DNA from: Carettochelys insculpta
Taxonomy: Eukaryota > Chordata > Testudines > Carettochelyidae
Length of the DNA: 64,000 nt
Assembly (NCBI RefSeq): GCF_033958435.1
Contig: NC_134138.1
Span: forward strand, 266,081,798 to 266,145,797
Direction of reading: 5' to 3'
Part shown: piece after piece, positions 32,481 to 45,347 of the stretch
Position numbering within the stretch: the stretch's first letter is position 1
Layout of the letters: each line of letters begins with the position of its first letter
Notes under the pieces: model-generated
The model's input: the letters and a program-made list of their open reading frames with translations, nothing else
Told to the model about the DNA's origin: nothing
Databases searched by the model: none
Made by a program: the position numbers and the translations under genes

Positions 32481-33984
32481 CCCTGGCAGCAGCGGGATTG
32501 GGGGGTGTTCCCTGCCTGCTCGGCAGGCTCTGCTTGTCAGCCCCCTGCCGCAACAGGTTCGGTGGGTGGGGAGGAGTGTCCAGCCTGCAGCGCGTCCTTC
32601 TGCCGGGTGGAATCAGTGGTTTGGGGGTCCTGTGCAGCTTATGCGTTGTCCTGCTGCCAGCTGTGGAGCAGAAGGAGGAGGATTCTCTTTAATCCGATTC
32701 TGTAATAGCCACTTCTGAGGGGCCCATGGCTTAGTCTGAGGCCGATTTCCAACAGGCCATGTGTTGCCAGCCTCCACGCCCGGGGTGAGGTGGGTCCCAC
32801 ATGTGGCAGTGAGTGACGACAGCCCCCAGCAATTTGGGTGGTGATCTGAGGGCTCTGTCCTTTGCTGATGAAGCTGCTGCACATGGGGTTGGCAAGGGCT
32901 GTGGCTGCTAGGAAGTGGCCTGCCCTTAATAGGTTGTGTATGACCCTAGGTGTACAGGGCCTTTCCTCTAAACCTGCTGTGTGACATGTGCATTTTTAGT
33001 TCAGACATTAGCATTAATAAACCCTGTTAAGCTGCTTTTGGGGGCAAGGTGTTGGGGGGGGTGCAGTCTGCGAGCATGTGTCTGCAACAGGGGAGTTGCA
33101 GCACCTAGGCAGGGAAAGGTGTAGCCTGTGTAACTGACAGCACCTTACCTGTCATGGTGGAGGGAGCTCACTGGTTCTGCTTGGGCTGTTTGCTGTGTTG
33201 TTGTAACCACAGGGAGTTAGAGAGACAGGGTGGATGAGGCAATATCTTTGGTTGGGAATGTGTGTTGGTGGAGAGACAAGCTTTAGAGCTGCATAGAGTT
33301 CTTCCTGTGTAGCTGAAGTTGGTGTAGGGAAAGATACAACTTCCCCCCCTTGTCTCTCTGAGAAGAGGCAGTACATTTGGGTGCAGGGGAGGGAGCACTG
33401 GGGCCCAGCTGCATGCAGAGTGCCAGGTGTCCTGTGTGTGACTGGGCAAAGGATAGAGTAAGGTGCTCTGCATTAGCTACTCCCTTCAGCCATGTGACTT
33501 GTTTGGCACAGTTCTATCAGGATTTGATATTTTGTTTGCAATGCTCTCCAGTCTGAGTGTATTTTAAACTAGGGTAAGCTCAAAGCAGTGAACTGGGCCC
33601 AGCTGAATGTGCCCAACTGTTGGCACTTGCAAACATATTTCTGCAATGAGGCTGGATTGAAGCCTCTCATCTGAAATTCTGATTCAGAACTGAATTTCTG
33701 GGAGGTTGATAGCTCAGAACCCTGTCAGATGTTTGTGAAAGCAATCTACAGTGGGGATGGTAAGGGCAGAAGAATCATCATATTAGAGCAGACCAGTGTA
33801 CACATTGGCAGGAAACAGTATTCCTAGCCCATGAAAATGTTCGGTATATAAACTTCTTTAGTTCCACATTGTGATGAAATGGAGACTTTCTGAAATCTGG
33901 AGAGTTTGAACTCCACCCCTTCTCCTTGACTAGCTAGACGGCTAAACTCAGGCCTTTCCAAATTCAGGTATGCTGTGCTAGTCC
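32481..33984. other. Intron, nothing recognised beyond the island edge
   Basis: GC content falls off through 33.1 kb. No exon or repeat boundary is seen. Confidence 0.4.
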
Positions 33985-34262
33985 CAGATTCATTAGTCTG
34001 GTGGTTATATCCCTGGAGTGAGAGGTGGGTGACTGGATACAAGTCCCTGCTATGGTGACTATTTGTACCAGGTGGGAAAGCTCCCACAGGGGAGATTATG
34101 AGTACCTCACCCCACAATAGCTGAGTGAGCAGGGCACTCATCGGGCATGTGGCAGGTCTAGATTCAAGGCCCTGCTTCAAATTAGGCAGAACAGGGATTT
34201 TAACCTGGTCTCCCATACCCTACATTAATGCCTTAACCACTGGCTTATTAGCTGTTATGGGC
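33985..34262. mobile_element. tRNA-like SINE, fold-back type (probable)
   Basis: The left half contains AGTCTGGTGGTTATATCCC and GATACAAGTCCCTGC, resembling pol III A and B boxes. The right half carries the complement-type phrases GGATTTTAACCTGGTCTCCC and CCTTAACCACTGGC, as if two tRNA-like heads face each other. The family name is not known to me. Confidence 0.45.
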
Positions 34263-35002
34263 TGTGGTCAGTTGCTCACCTGATGTTTCATTGCAGATTT
34301 GAGAAACTTTGTCCAAATCAACTATTTCCTGCAAAAATTCAATTTTGATGACTCATTTTCCTACATAATACCTTTTTATCAAATTCTTTTGCAGTCCAGT
34401 TTCCTGTCTGCCAGTGGGCAGTAGCAGCTGGTTCAGAGGACGGTACAAGGAACTTTGTCATAGGCAGGCGGTATAGAATAACTTGCTCAGAAAATCATTT
34501 CTCCATGTTGCCCAGTAGTGAAGAGGCTGGTTTATTCTCTGAAGCCGGAGAGTTTACTCCTTTCAAAACTTCACTGATTCCTTTTAAATCCTTACCTTTA
34601 ACTCAGTATATTCATATTATCGGTGTACATTTCCATTCCTTTTTCAGAAGCCAGTGCTCTTTGCCTTAGTGTTTCTGGTAATGAGTTCTAGACTCCCTGC
34701 TCCCTCTGCTGAGAGGGGTCTAGATTTTGCTGCTTCTGCCCCTTCCAGGATGCAGTGTGAACATGTTCTCCCCAGGCCTATATGAAACCATTAGCTAACT
34801 TTGTTTCTGTGCTTTTGAGGATTTTTTTTTTCATGGAAAACAAGCAAACACAAATATATGGGGCCTACTGAATGTGTATTAAACCAACATTTTATACATT
34901 TTTTTTTTTAAATGGACACAACAAGTTCTATAGAGTTCTTTGGTCTCTCTGAAGTGGAAGATGATCCCAGTAGCACAGGTAAAATGTTCAACCCTATAAT
35001 TT
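34263..35002. other. Intron, nothing recognised
   Basis: T-rich runs at about 34825 and 34900; no gene or repeat ends. Confidence 0.45.
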
Positions 35003-36905
35003 TAGAATCACAGAACACTAGACTGGAAGGGATCTTGAGAGGTCATCGAGTCCAGACCTGTGCCCTCATGGGAGGACCAAGCACTGTCTAGACCATCCCT
35101 AATAGGTGTTTATCTAACCTGCTCTTAAATAGCTGCAGTGATGGAGATTCCACAGTCTCCCTAGGCAATTTATTCCAGTGTTTAACCACCCTGACAGTTA
35201 GGAAGTTTTTCCCTAATGTCCATCCTAAACCTCCCTTGCTGCAGTTTAAGCCTATTGCTCCTTGTCCTATCCTCAGAGGCCAATGAGAATAAATTTTCTC
35301 CCTCCTCCTTGTAACCCTCTTTGAGGTACTTGAAAACCGCCTTCATGTCCCCTCTAAGTCTTCTCTTTTGTAAACTAAACAAGCCCAGTTCTTTGTCTTA
35401 CCTCATAGCTCATGTTCTCTAGACCTTTAATCATTCTAGCTGCTCTTCTCTGGACCTTCTCCAATTTCTCTACGTTTCTTGAAATGTGGTGCCCAGAACT
35501 GGACCGAGTACTCTAACTGAGGCCTAATGAGCGTTGAGTAGAGCGGAAGGATGACTTCCCATGTCTTGCTCTCAACACTCCTGTTAATGCATCCCAGAAT
35601 CATGTTTCCTTTTTTTGCAACAGCATCACACTCTTGACTCATATTTAGCTTGTTTCAACTATGACTCCTAAATCCCTTCCCACAGTAGTCCTTCCTAGAC
35701 AGTCACTTCCCATTTTGTACATATGAAGCTGATTGTTTCTTCCTATGGGGAGTACTTTGCATTTGTCCATATTAAATGTCATCCTGTTTACCTCAGACCA
35801 TTTCTCCAGTTTGTCCAGATCATTTTGAATTCTTACCCTATCCTCCAAAGTAGTTGCAGCCCCTCCCAGCTTGGTATCATCTGCATACTTAAGAAGCGTA
35901 CTCTCTATGTCAATATCTAAATTGTCGATGAAGATATTGAATAGAACCGGTCCCAAAATAGATCCCTGCGGAACCCTGCTTGTTATGCCCTTTTAGCATG
36001 ACTGCAAACCATTAATAACTACTCTTTGAGAATCATTATCCAGCCAGTTATGCACTCACCTTATAGCAGCCCCATCTAAATTGTATTTGCCAAGTTTATT
36101 GATAAGAAGATCGTGTGAGACCATATCAAATGCCTTACTAAAGTCTAGATACACCATATCCATGGTTTCTGCCTTATCCACAAGACTTGTTACCCTGTGA
36201 AAGAAAGCTATCAGATTGGTTTGGCATGATCTGTTCTTCACAAATCCAAGCTGGCTGTTACCTTATTTTCTTCCAGATGTTTGCAGATGAATTCCTTAAT
36301 TACTTGTTTCATTATCTTTTTCCAGCACAGAAGTTAAACTGACTGGTTTGTAGTTTTCTGGGTTGTTTTTTTTTCCCCCGTTTTAGAGATGGGTGCTATG
36401 TTTGTCCTTTTCCAGTCTTCCAGGAACTCTCCCGACTTCCAGGACTTTTCAAAGATGATAGCTAAAGGTTCCAATACCTCCTCTGTCAGCTCCTTGAGTA
36501 TTCTAAGATGCATTTCATCAGGCCATGATGACTTGCAGACATCTAATTTTTCGAAGTAATTTTTAACTTGTTCTTTTTTAATTTTTATCCTCTAAACGTG
36601 CCCTTTCCCACTAACATTCACCACGTTAGGCATTTCTGCATCAGACTTCTTGGTGAAGACCAAAACAAAGAAGTCATTAAGCACCTCTGCCAGTTCCAAG
36701 TTTCCTAATATTGTTTCTCGCTCCTCACTGAGCAGTGGACATACCCTGTCCTTGGTCTTCCTCTTGCTTCTAATATATTTATAGAATGTTTTCTTGTTAC
36801 CCTTTATGTGTCTACCTAGTTTGGAGCTTGTTTTTTGCCTTTGCCTTTCTAATCTTGCCCCTGCATGCAAGTATCATTGGCTTATATTTATCCTTTGTAA
36901 TTGGT
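35003..36905 (-). mobile_element. CR1 LINE, 5'-truncated, antisense in the intron
   Basis: The forward strand opens with the complement of the CR1 3' end (AGAATCACAGAACACTAGAC, GGAAGGGATCTTGAGAGGTC). About 1.9 kb of ORF2 follows on the reverse strand. Confidence 0.9.
35182..36870 (-). pseudogene. CR1 reverse transcriptase, frameshifted
   Basis: Going 5' to 3' on the reverse strand: a helical N-terminal segment with [13 protein letters not shown] and LNDFFVLVF near 36.65-36.85 kb; NLIAFFHRVTSLVD and DFSKAFDMVSHDLL near 36.1-36.2 kb; [20 protein letters not shown] near 35.95 kb; the catalytic box YADD at 35877-35888; then STLIRPQLEYSVQFWAP and [19 protein letters not shown] near 35.35-35.6 kb. 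The EN domain is missing through truncation. Several frame breaks make it inactive. Confidence 0.88.
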
Positions 36906-36999
36906 AGTGTGCTCAGATTAGGCCTCCCTTGTGTTTCCAATGTGTCCATTGTGATAGTGTCTGGGCACCAATCTCTGCCACAGCACCAATAATACAACT

Positions 37000-37165
37000 T
37001 CCATCTGGTGATCTCAAAATGCCTTACAGACACTGAACACAACATTAATTCTCCTAATGTTCTGTGTAGCTGAATTGAGGCAAGAAGAGATAAAGTGACT
37101 TTTCTAAATCAGACTTGTTTTTGGGAGAGCGAAAGACAGAACCCAAGTGTTTGGCTCTCTAGTCA
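37000..37165. repeat. Possible MIR-like ancient SINE remnant
   Basis: AAAATGCCTTACAGACACTG and GAGGCAAGAAGAGATAAAGTG resemble the 3' region of MIR/CORE-type repeats. Confidence 0.3.
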
Positions 37166-39278
37166 GGGTGTGCACAAGGGGAGTGGGTGAGCAGGGGTAC
37201 AATCCCCTCCAAGTAATAGTTTGGGGCATGGAACTTCCCCAGGCCTGGAGAGAGAAAGGCAGAGAAGAGTGAGCTCCTACCTGGGGCCAGGGCAGGATAG
37301 GAAGGAAAGAGCGATCTCATACCTCAGTCCCAGCAGGAGTAAGAGTGAGCTCCTTCTGAAGCTGGGGCAGCAGGGGTGGGGAGCAAGCTCCTTCCTATGC
37401 CAGGTGTGGAAGGGAGAGACAGATCTAGCTCCTTGGAGAGGTTGGGCACAGAATCTGCCTCTCCACAAGGGCTCAAATTTAAGTTATTCTGAACACCCGT
37501 GCTTCTAGTTTGTTCTCTTAACTACAAAGACCATCTTTCCCAAGGTTGCCTCAGCCTTGTTCCAAAGGGACCTCCTCTTGGGGAGAGGGTCATTCGTTGA
37601 CTGAGTTGAACTTCTTTGCTGAGCTTGGTAAGTACATTGTCATGTGGACAGTGGTAGATGTTTGTACAGATGTCAGTAAGAGTACATCAATAGGGAGATA
37701 AAAGCTGCCTGAAAAAGCTGTGATTGGCGTGGGTCACCTGACTTGGGATGGGGGTTTAGGCTGTGGGGCTAAGAAGTGCCATGTAGACATTTGGACTTGG
37801 GCTGGAGCCTGAGCTGTGGAACTTTCCATCCTCACGTGGGCCTCAGCCTGAGCCAGAACACCTACACTACAGTTTTTCAGCCATGGGGCCTGAGCTATGT
37901 AAGATGGAGTGACATGACCCAGGCCAATAGAGGGATTTTATCCCCACGTAGACATACCCTTTAGGGTCTGATCTAAGTCAACATCTATTTTGCTATTGAT
38001 TCAACTGGGAACAATTCAAGATTTAGAAATTAACAAAGATCTAATCACGCCCCTGCCCCCCACCCCCTTCAGTGGACTCTTTTCATGTTTCTGCAAACTT
38101 GAGGTCTCTGGTATTCCTTAAACGAGTCCTAATTTTTCAGATTTGGTAATTTGGTAGTATTGTTAGTAGTTTTTTTTCTTGGCTGTTGTATTTGCAATAT
38201 GGCTGTGTTAGGAAACTTTTGTCAGACTCCTCACTTGCCAGTGGAGTTTCCATTTGAAAAGCTTTTTTTTTTTTTTTTTTTTTTTTTCCAGTTTCATAAC
38301 ATTTTCTTGGCTGTTGTTTTGGCACATCATTCCTATTATTTCAGTGGTGCCTGTCAGTGCTGCTGCAGTTGTCAAAGGAGCTTTCATTAGACAGAGATTT
38401 TTATTTTGCTTGTCCTTCTCTAATGTTTTGTTGTGTGAGATTATGTTTATTATTCAGACATGTAATTCTTTCTCATTGAAATCTTCAGATTAGGGGCAAC
38501 AAGGGGAAGATTAAGAAGGTGTGAATAGAAAGTGAAATAAAAGAGGGTGTAATTTTAAGATAAAGTGTTCAGAGAGAAATCTACATAAGAGATAAAGTTG
38601 ATATAGCTGGGAGTCAGTGATATTTTCTAGTCCTACAAGGGAGGTACCTCTGTACCTTGTGGAAGACTTGACCTAGAAAAAAATGGTTAAGCTTTGAAGA
38701 AAAGCCTTTAAAATGAAAATTGAGCATGACAAGAAAACCAAATACAGTAGTTGTGCCAGAACGGAAGGTGTAAATATTCTTTTTACTTACTTCCCCTTGC
38801 CCACCCCTTTTTAGCTGTTGCTCAATAAAGAGGGAACAAATTGATTAGTCTTAGAGAGGCCATTTTGTTGTGGTTCACCACCCAAGGGGAGAATTTCAGG
38901 ATTTTGTCCATTTCAAGAAAGAACAGAGGGCTGGGGGAAGAACTGTAGCATGTAATAGAGGAGACTGACCGTATTTTTTCTTTCTAAAGCAGTGTTTTCT
39001 GTGCTGAATCTCCTCTTTGTGCACAAGTGAAGTATTTGCATTGTGTCACCCAAACTTACTCTTGAAAAGGTTGGCATTTGGCTGAAACTCTGTAAACTGG
39101 ATGCTCCTATCATCTGCTAAACTAATTTGTGATAATCTGAGATAAATCTCATATCACTGGATTCTCTAGTAAGGCAAAAAGAGAAGTAAGATGCTAAATC
39201 ACTGAGGTGTACTCAGTGAATTTACTCCTTGCAATTACCCAAGGGATTTATAATGACAAATTAGTAAACGAGCTAGAC
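37166..39278. other. Intron; poly-T tract near 38264-38288
   Basis: An uninterrupted T run of about 24 sits near 38264-38288. No gene or further repeat recognised. Confidence 0.45.
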
Positions 39279-39913
39279 CAGTGTTTCCCAATTTTCTTTG
39301 GACATGGAAACCTTTTAAACTCGAAAAAGTTTTGCAGAACTCCATTCCCAGGCTCAGCCCCTCTCCACCCCCAAACCTGCCCCTCCATCTCTAGGCTTTA
39401 CATGCCTCAGCTCCCAAATCCACCCGCCTATCCCCACAAGCTTTATCCCCATCCTGCAAACCTGCCCACACCACCAGACTTAACCCCTCTCAGCCCCAAA
39501 CTTGCCCCTCTCCACCCCCAGGATTAATCCTTTTTGGCCCCAACCTGGCCCCCAAGACTAGCCCATCAGTGGCACTAGCTGGGGAGCCTATATTGGGTGA
39601 CCACATGCACCCAGTGGAGGTATTCTGCTGGCGGGGGTGAACCAAGCCATGCCCACCAGAGGGGTGTGGCCACTAGGGTAGTGGTGTGAGTAAGGGGCTC
39701 GCTGCGGCTCCCTGCTGCCACTGAAATAATGGAACTAAATTCAGTTGGTTTAACAGTCACATCCCTCCACCACCCTGCCATCCGTTAAACCAATTAAGTT
39801 TAGTTCTGCTGTTTGAGCAGCGGCGGGGTAGGGAGCTGCAGAGAAGTCAGAGATTGTAATGGAATTTTCTCACAGAACTCTGGGTTCCGCAGAACACCAT
39901 TTGGGAAACTCTG
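39279..39913. mobile_element. hAT non-autonomous element with perfect 8-bp target duplication
   Basis: The element starts CAGTGTTTCCCAA and ends TTGGGAAACTCTG. AGCTAGAC is present on both sides (39271-39278 and 39914-39921). The interior, at about 39.35-39.53 kb, is a C-rich array of the kind seen elsewhere, so some C-rich arrays are carried inside hAT elements. Confidence 0.85.
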
Positions 39914-40274
39914 AGCTAGACCATAGGAGCCAGTAGATGATACATTAGAGTAAAAATCTGTGCCTTCCTTTCATAGTACTACAATGGAATCTTAAGATAG
40001 TTTCTGTGCATGTAAAACAGAGGTGGCATCAAATGAAATCCTAGGTTCTGAGTGTTCTCAGATACAGATCTCAACTTTGTGGCTGTTGTTCATCTCTAAG
40101 GCAGATAATTTAGCTCTTACGCAGTTTCCTTTTGAAAAATTAGAAGGCAACAGAAGAAGTAATAATATGAATTGCAAACATATATTGCTTGGTACATCTT
40201 TTAAAAGCACTGTTGTCTCCATTCTAAGGCACACAATGGGGGTGTGTGGTGGGGTCTGGCTCAGAGCACAAACA

Positions 40275-40843
40275 TGGCTCCTCATGGCTCTCCTCTACTC
40301 TGCGCTGGTTAGACCTCAGCTGGAGTATTGTGTCCAGTTCTGGGCACCGGAGTTCAGGAAGGTTGTGGAGAAATTGGAGAGGGTCCAGAGGAGAGCAACG
40401 AGAATGATCAAAGGTCTAGAGAACATGACCTATGAAGAAAGGCTGAAGGAAATGGGCTTGTTTAGTTTGGAAAAGAGAAGATTGAGGGGGGACATGATAG
40501 CAGTTTTCAGGTATCTAAAAGGATGTCATAAGGCAGAGGGAGGGAACTTGTTCTTCCTTGCCTCTGAGGATAGAACAAGAGGCAATGGACTTAAATTGCA
40601 GCAGGGGAGGTTCAGGTTGGACATTAGGAAAAAGTTCCTAACTGTCAGGGTGATCAAACAGTGGAACGAATTGCCAAGGGAGGTGGTAGAATCTCCATCA
40701 CTGGAGATATTTAAGAAGAGGTTAGATAGATGGCTTTCAGGGATGGTCTAGAAAGTGCTTGATCCTGCCATGAGGGCAGGGGGCTGGACTTGATGGCCTC
40801 TCGAGGTCCCTTCCAGTCCTACTCTTCTATGATTCTATCCCCA
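40275..40843 (+). mobile_element. CR1 LINE 3' fragment with open frame
   Basis: From about 40286 the frame is open without a stop through the whole CR1 C-terminal region: [56 protein letters not shown] and [17 protein letters not shown], stopping at 40751. It ends with CCTACTCTTCTATGATTCTAT, the CR1 tail. An open frame over some 150 codons marks it as the youngest CR1 here. The reverse transcriptase palm is missing. Confidence 0.9.
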
Positions 40844-41345
40844 GCTCAGCTTTAGCCCATGCACAGATGGAACGTGTAGCTGTGGCTAGTGTTTGTGTAT
40901 GGGATGACACAGAGGAAAGGTTCAGGGTTGCGGTTGTATGCCCTTGGATTTCTCAGGATTCTCGGAAATGAAGCAACACTCCACCTGGCAGTGGCACTGT
41001 GTGTGTGTCTATGCTGCAGCATGGGGCGGGAGGTAAGCAGGAGGGTAGCTGGCTGAGCTAACCCCCTCCCCCAGCCCAGAGATTGATTTGATTTCCCTGC
41101 TGCTGGAGCCTAAGGTGACCAGGTGTCCAGTTTTTGACTGGAACAATGGGTCAAAAAAAACCCAAACACGCTGGTGGCTCTGCTCAGCACTGTTGACTGG
41201 GCTGTTCAAGTCTGGTTGGCGCTGCTGTGCAGCTAAGGCAGGCTAGGTCCCACCTCTGCTGGCACTGTGCTGTGCCCAGGGAGTGGGGGGAAGACATGGA
41301 GCTCTGTGCCGTACTGCAGCCTGGAACACCAGCTCTGCACTCCCA
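40844..41345. other. Intron, nothing recognised
   Basis: A phrase AAGGTGACCAGGTGTCCAG at 41112-41130 may be one end of an old DNA element. Confidence 0.35.
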
Positions 41346-42027
41346 AGCTGCGTCTACACGTGCACGCTACTTTGAAGTAGCGGCACCAACTTCGAAATAG
41401 CGCCCGTCACGTCTACACGCGTCGGGCGCTATTTTGAAGTTAACTTCGATGTTAGGCAGCAAGACGTCGAAGTCACTAACCTCATGAGGAGATAGGAATA
41501 GCGCCCTACTTCGACGTTCAACGTCGAAGTAGGGACCGTGTAGACGATCCGCGTCCCGCAACGTCGAAATTGCTGGGTCCTCCATGGCGGCCATCAGCTG
41601 GGGGGTTGAGAGATGCTCTCTCTCCAGCCCCTGCGGGGCTCTATGGTCACCGTGGGCAGCAGCCCTTAGCCCAGGGCTTCTGGCTGCTTCTGCGGCAGCT
41701 GGGGATCTATGCTGCAGGCACAGGGTCTGCAACCAGTTGTCAGCTCTGTGTATCTTCTGTTGTTTAGTGCAACTGTGTCTGGGAGGGGCCCTTTAAGGGA
41801 GCGGCTGGCTGTTGAGTCCGCCCTGTGACCCTGTCTGCAGCTGTGCCTGGCATCCCTATTTCGATGTGTGCTACTTTGACGTGTAGACGTTCCCTCGCTG
41901 CGCCTATTTCGATGTTGGGCTGAGCAACGTCGAAGTTGAACATTGACGTTGCCGGCCCTGGAGGACGTGTAGACGTTATTCATCAAAATAGACTATTTCG
42001 ATGTTGGCTGCACGTGTAGACGTAGCC
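41346..42027 (-). mobile_element. Harbinger-like MITE, 0.7-kb subfamily, inverted
   Basis: It is the reverse-oriented counterpart of 12786-13496, with ends GCTGCGTCTACACGTGC and GCACGTGTAGACGTAGCC and the triplet CCA on both sides (41343-41345 and 42028-42030). The same MDPQLPQ relic frame occurs on the reverse strand near 41.7 kb. Confidence 0.87.
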
Positions 42028-42389
42028 CCATTGGCCAGGAATTGGCCAACGGTATTGGGAGGCAGGGAAGCGGGAGAAGAGTGCCCTCCTGGGATGTTAA
42101 CGGGTAAGCCTCATCCATTTGGTTATGGTTAACTGGTAGGGGCTGAAGCAACCCTCCATCCCGCTGCTGGCCATGGGGCCTGCTCTGAGCAGTTGCACTC
42201 CAGCCACTGAATCCTCCATTTAACTGGTTAACTGCATCCCTAGTGCCTATGGGTGAGAGCAGTGTGTGGGGCCTCTGCCTCTCCCTCATGCCTAGGAGCA
42301 GACTTGCTGTCTGCTTCCAGGACACACCATGGTGCCAGGGTAGCAGGGAGCCTGCCTTAGCTTTGCTACATAGCTGACTGGGCCAGGAA

Positions 42390-42960
42390 CTGCCCAAGGT
42401 AAATCTGCACCTCAAACCTGAGCCCCAACCGCCCGCCCCTTCCCTCCACTCAAACCTATGATACCCAACACCATCCCAGTACACACCTCCAGCTGGAGCC
42501 CTCAGTCCTTGTACCCCAACTCCCTGCCCCAGCTAGAGTCCCCTACTATACCTGGAACCCCTCATCCTTGCCCCCACCCCAGAGCCATCATCCCCTCTGG
42601 AACCCCAATTCCTTGCCTCAGCCTGTTGCACCTCCCATACTCAGAATCCGTTGGCACCACCCATTGTACCCCAAAACCTCTCTTCCCCCTCAAGAGCCAG
42701 CACCCACAGCCCCCTCCTGCATTCTGAATCCCTTGGCCCTAACCCAGAGCTCGCTTCTGCACCTCAAACCCTTCAGCCCCAGGCAGAACCTTCATTCCCT
42801 TCCACACACCCTCATGCTTTGCTCCAGCCCAATGAAAGGGAGCAAGGACAGACTGAGCCACTGAGGGAGGGGGAATGTAGTGAGTGTGGGGCAGGGCCTC
42901 AGGGAAGGGGCAGGATGAGGGTGTTGGGTTTTGTGCAGTTAAGAAAGTTGGCAGCCCTAC
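42390..42960. repeat. C-rich array ending in a known-type repeat tail
   Basis: Degenerate units such as CCCCAACTCCCTGCCCCAGC run to about 42830. A G-rich tail follows, ending GTTAAGAAAGTTGGCAGCCC, which looks like the end of a DNA element. Left border unclear. Confidence 0.45.
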
Positions 42961-43424
42961 TGGAATCCCATTCATTGCTTCCGCTTCTACCCTGAGCTCA
43001 CTCCAGTAGACAGTCTGCAAAACAGGTGGCAGCACTGGGATTCCAGCAGCAAGGAGGGTAAAACAGCCTTCTGTGGAGGAAGGGCAGTGGAGGAACTCAG
43101 CCATTCACCCTGCTCCCTCTTCCCTCTGCATAGACACATGCACTGCTGCTGGGGGAATACAGCTTTCTGGCTTCTGGGTGTACTCTCCAGAGGCATCCAG
43201 AGAAATGGGGCGGCCACATAAACCTGCCCTGCCCTGCCCATGTGTCGCATCTGCCCCTGCAGTTCACTGAAATGAGTCTGGTGATGCCAGTTTGGACCGT
43301 GGTTCACCTATTGACAGCCCTGATCTGTTGTCCTCAACCACAGTTGAGGCTCCTGTGTGCTAGGTACATATAGCAGTTTTTAGGTGCATATAACATAGTA
43401 GGACAGCTCACCTGAAGACCTTAA
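42961..43424. other. Intron, nothing recognised
   Basis: No feature seen. Confidence 0.4.
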
Positions 43425-43600
43425 AATCTCCATAGACGTTAAAGACTAGAGCAACAGTATGGTTATCCCCATTTTACAGAGGGGGAAATCGAGAGATTAA
43501 GTGACCTGCTTCCTGTCGTACAGAGAGTCTGGGATGATGATGCAAATTAAAGCTAGGTCTGCTGAGTAAGATCCAGTGCCTTAACCCCAAGACCATTTCC
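43425..43600 (+). repeat. MIR-like ancient SINE
   Basis: TATCCCCATTTTACAGAGGG, then GATTAAGTGACCTGC, then CAGTGCCTTAACCCCAAGAC follow the order of the conserved MIR 3' region. Confidence 0.5.
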
Positions 43601-45111
43601 CCTTTGCATAGCTTTCCCACTGTAGGTCTGTTTGCAGGCCCAGTTTTGGTTGGTAACAACTGAATCGAAAGTTGTTACTGTCTGACTTCTGTTTGATAGT
43701 ATACGTGAAATGGTGGTCCTAGTTCAGTTCTTTGTGGATAGGTGTCCACAAATGTGACGGGATGTACAAACCCCACACTAGCCAGTGGGAGAGGGGGCCA
43801 GGCTTGCTGGGTGGAAAAGGCCCCACCCCCATGGCCCAGCTGGTCATGTTCCAACTGCAGCTCCAGTATAAAGGCCAGAGAGGTCAATCACTTGGCGCTG
43901 GCTGCTGGAGAGAAGAAGCTCCTGTTGCAGCTTAGGAGCAACACCTGATGGAGATGGGGCTGCCACCACACCAGCAGCAGCTCAAGGAGATGCAGCTGGA
44001 GCTTGGATGGTACATTGTGTCTGGAACAGGGTAGGAAGTAGCCCAGGGCAGGGAACTGGCAAATAACCTGGGAGCACAGTGTATTGCAGTGGGGATCCCC
44101 ATTGAGCTGGTGGTTGGGGAGACACACCTGCCACTGAGAGGTCCCTAGGCTGGAGCTCAGTGGAGAGGGCGCACTCAAACTCCTCTACCCCCACCCCGGT
44201 GACCCTGAGGAAGTGGGGGCACTGACTAGGCCACCAAGGTCTGCGAGCACTGACTAGGCTGGGAGGCCTGACGGAGGGGATAGGGACTAAGCTATTGGGG
44301 CCTGAGGGCATCAAGAAAGTCCTTAGAAGAGGCGTGGGGCTGGAGCCCCGCCACAAGAATGCACAAACCATCACAGTAGTTTGGACTGTTATGGGTTTTC
44401 TAGACAGAGGGGCCAGGTGTTGAATGGTGGCCCTGCATTCAGAGAGCATGCAAACAGTGCAGGTTTGAGGAATACTGGTGAAGCAGTGTGGTGATTACTC
44501 CACACTTGAAGGGGACTTCACTGGGACACACCAATTCTGCCACCTGTAATTACTCTGCAGTAGCTTCAGTGAAAGCAAAGGATGACATATGATGAAAAAA
44601 GGATGGTTCCATATCAGCAAGGATTGTAGAACTGAGCCCAAAGACAAAACCATGGCCACTGCCTGAATGGGTTCAGCCTTAGGGCCTGATCCTGCAGTCA
44701 TCCTTATGAGCAACTTGGTTTGCATGTATCTTTAATGAAATATTGTGGGCTGGAGAGATGAAAAGAGATTAAGGGATGAAAAATTTAAGAAATACTTTTT
44801 GCTTAAGCCGTTCGTCTTGATTTGTCCACAGAACATAGAATTTCAAAGGGAAAAAGTGACAAAGGGTAAAAGCTGAATCTGTGCCAACAAAATTGGATAG
44901 CTATCTTAAAATTGAATATTGATTATGTAACTAAATGTACCATATTGCACCTGTATGGATAAATGCATCCAAACCAAACAAAGGTTAAAAGAACGTTGAG
45001 ATTGCAAAGTCAAGAATTCAGCAGTCAAAGTCCAAATTCAGGCTGCCTGTGGATGCACATATTGTGATTTTCTTTAGTTCTACACGTGTATCTCCATATT
45101 AAATATATACC
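43601..45111. other. Intron, nothing recognised
   Basis: GC-richer at 43.75-44.4 kb; no exon or repeat ends supported. Confidence 0.4.
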
Positions 45112-45215
45112 TCACAGAACTGGAAGGGATCTTCAGAGGACATTGAGTCCAGTCCCTTGGCCTCACAGCAGGACCTATCACCATCCCTGACACATTGCAC
45201 TACAGCGCCACTGCC
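45112..45215 (-). mobile_element. CR1 3' end fragment
   Basis: CACAGAACTGGAAGGGATCT and CATTGAGTCCAGTCCCTTGG are the complement of the CR1 3' tail region. Confidence 0.6.
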
Positions 45216-45347
45216 TCTTTCAGGATGCTCTGCAAATGTGACAGAAATGTGTAATGAGTGAGGGCGTCTGTAGGACTGCTTGGGGCAGAAATCTTGTCCA
45301 AGTTCACCTGTTTGGCTAGGTAACATATCAGTATTTTTTAAAAATAA

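Noticed and set aside
32242..32718. Overlapping 150-codon frames after the PRKAG2 donor
   Set aside because: They lie in the GC-rich start of intron 1 and lack recognisable protein features.
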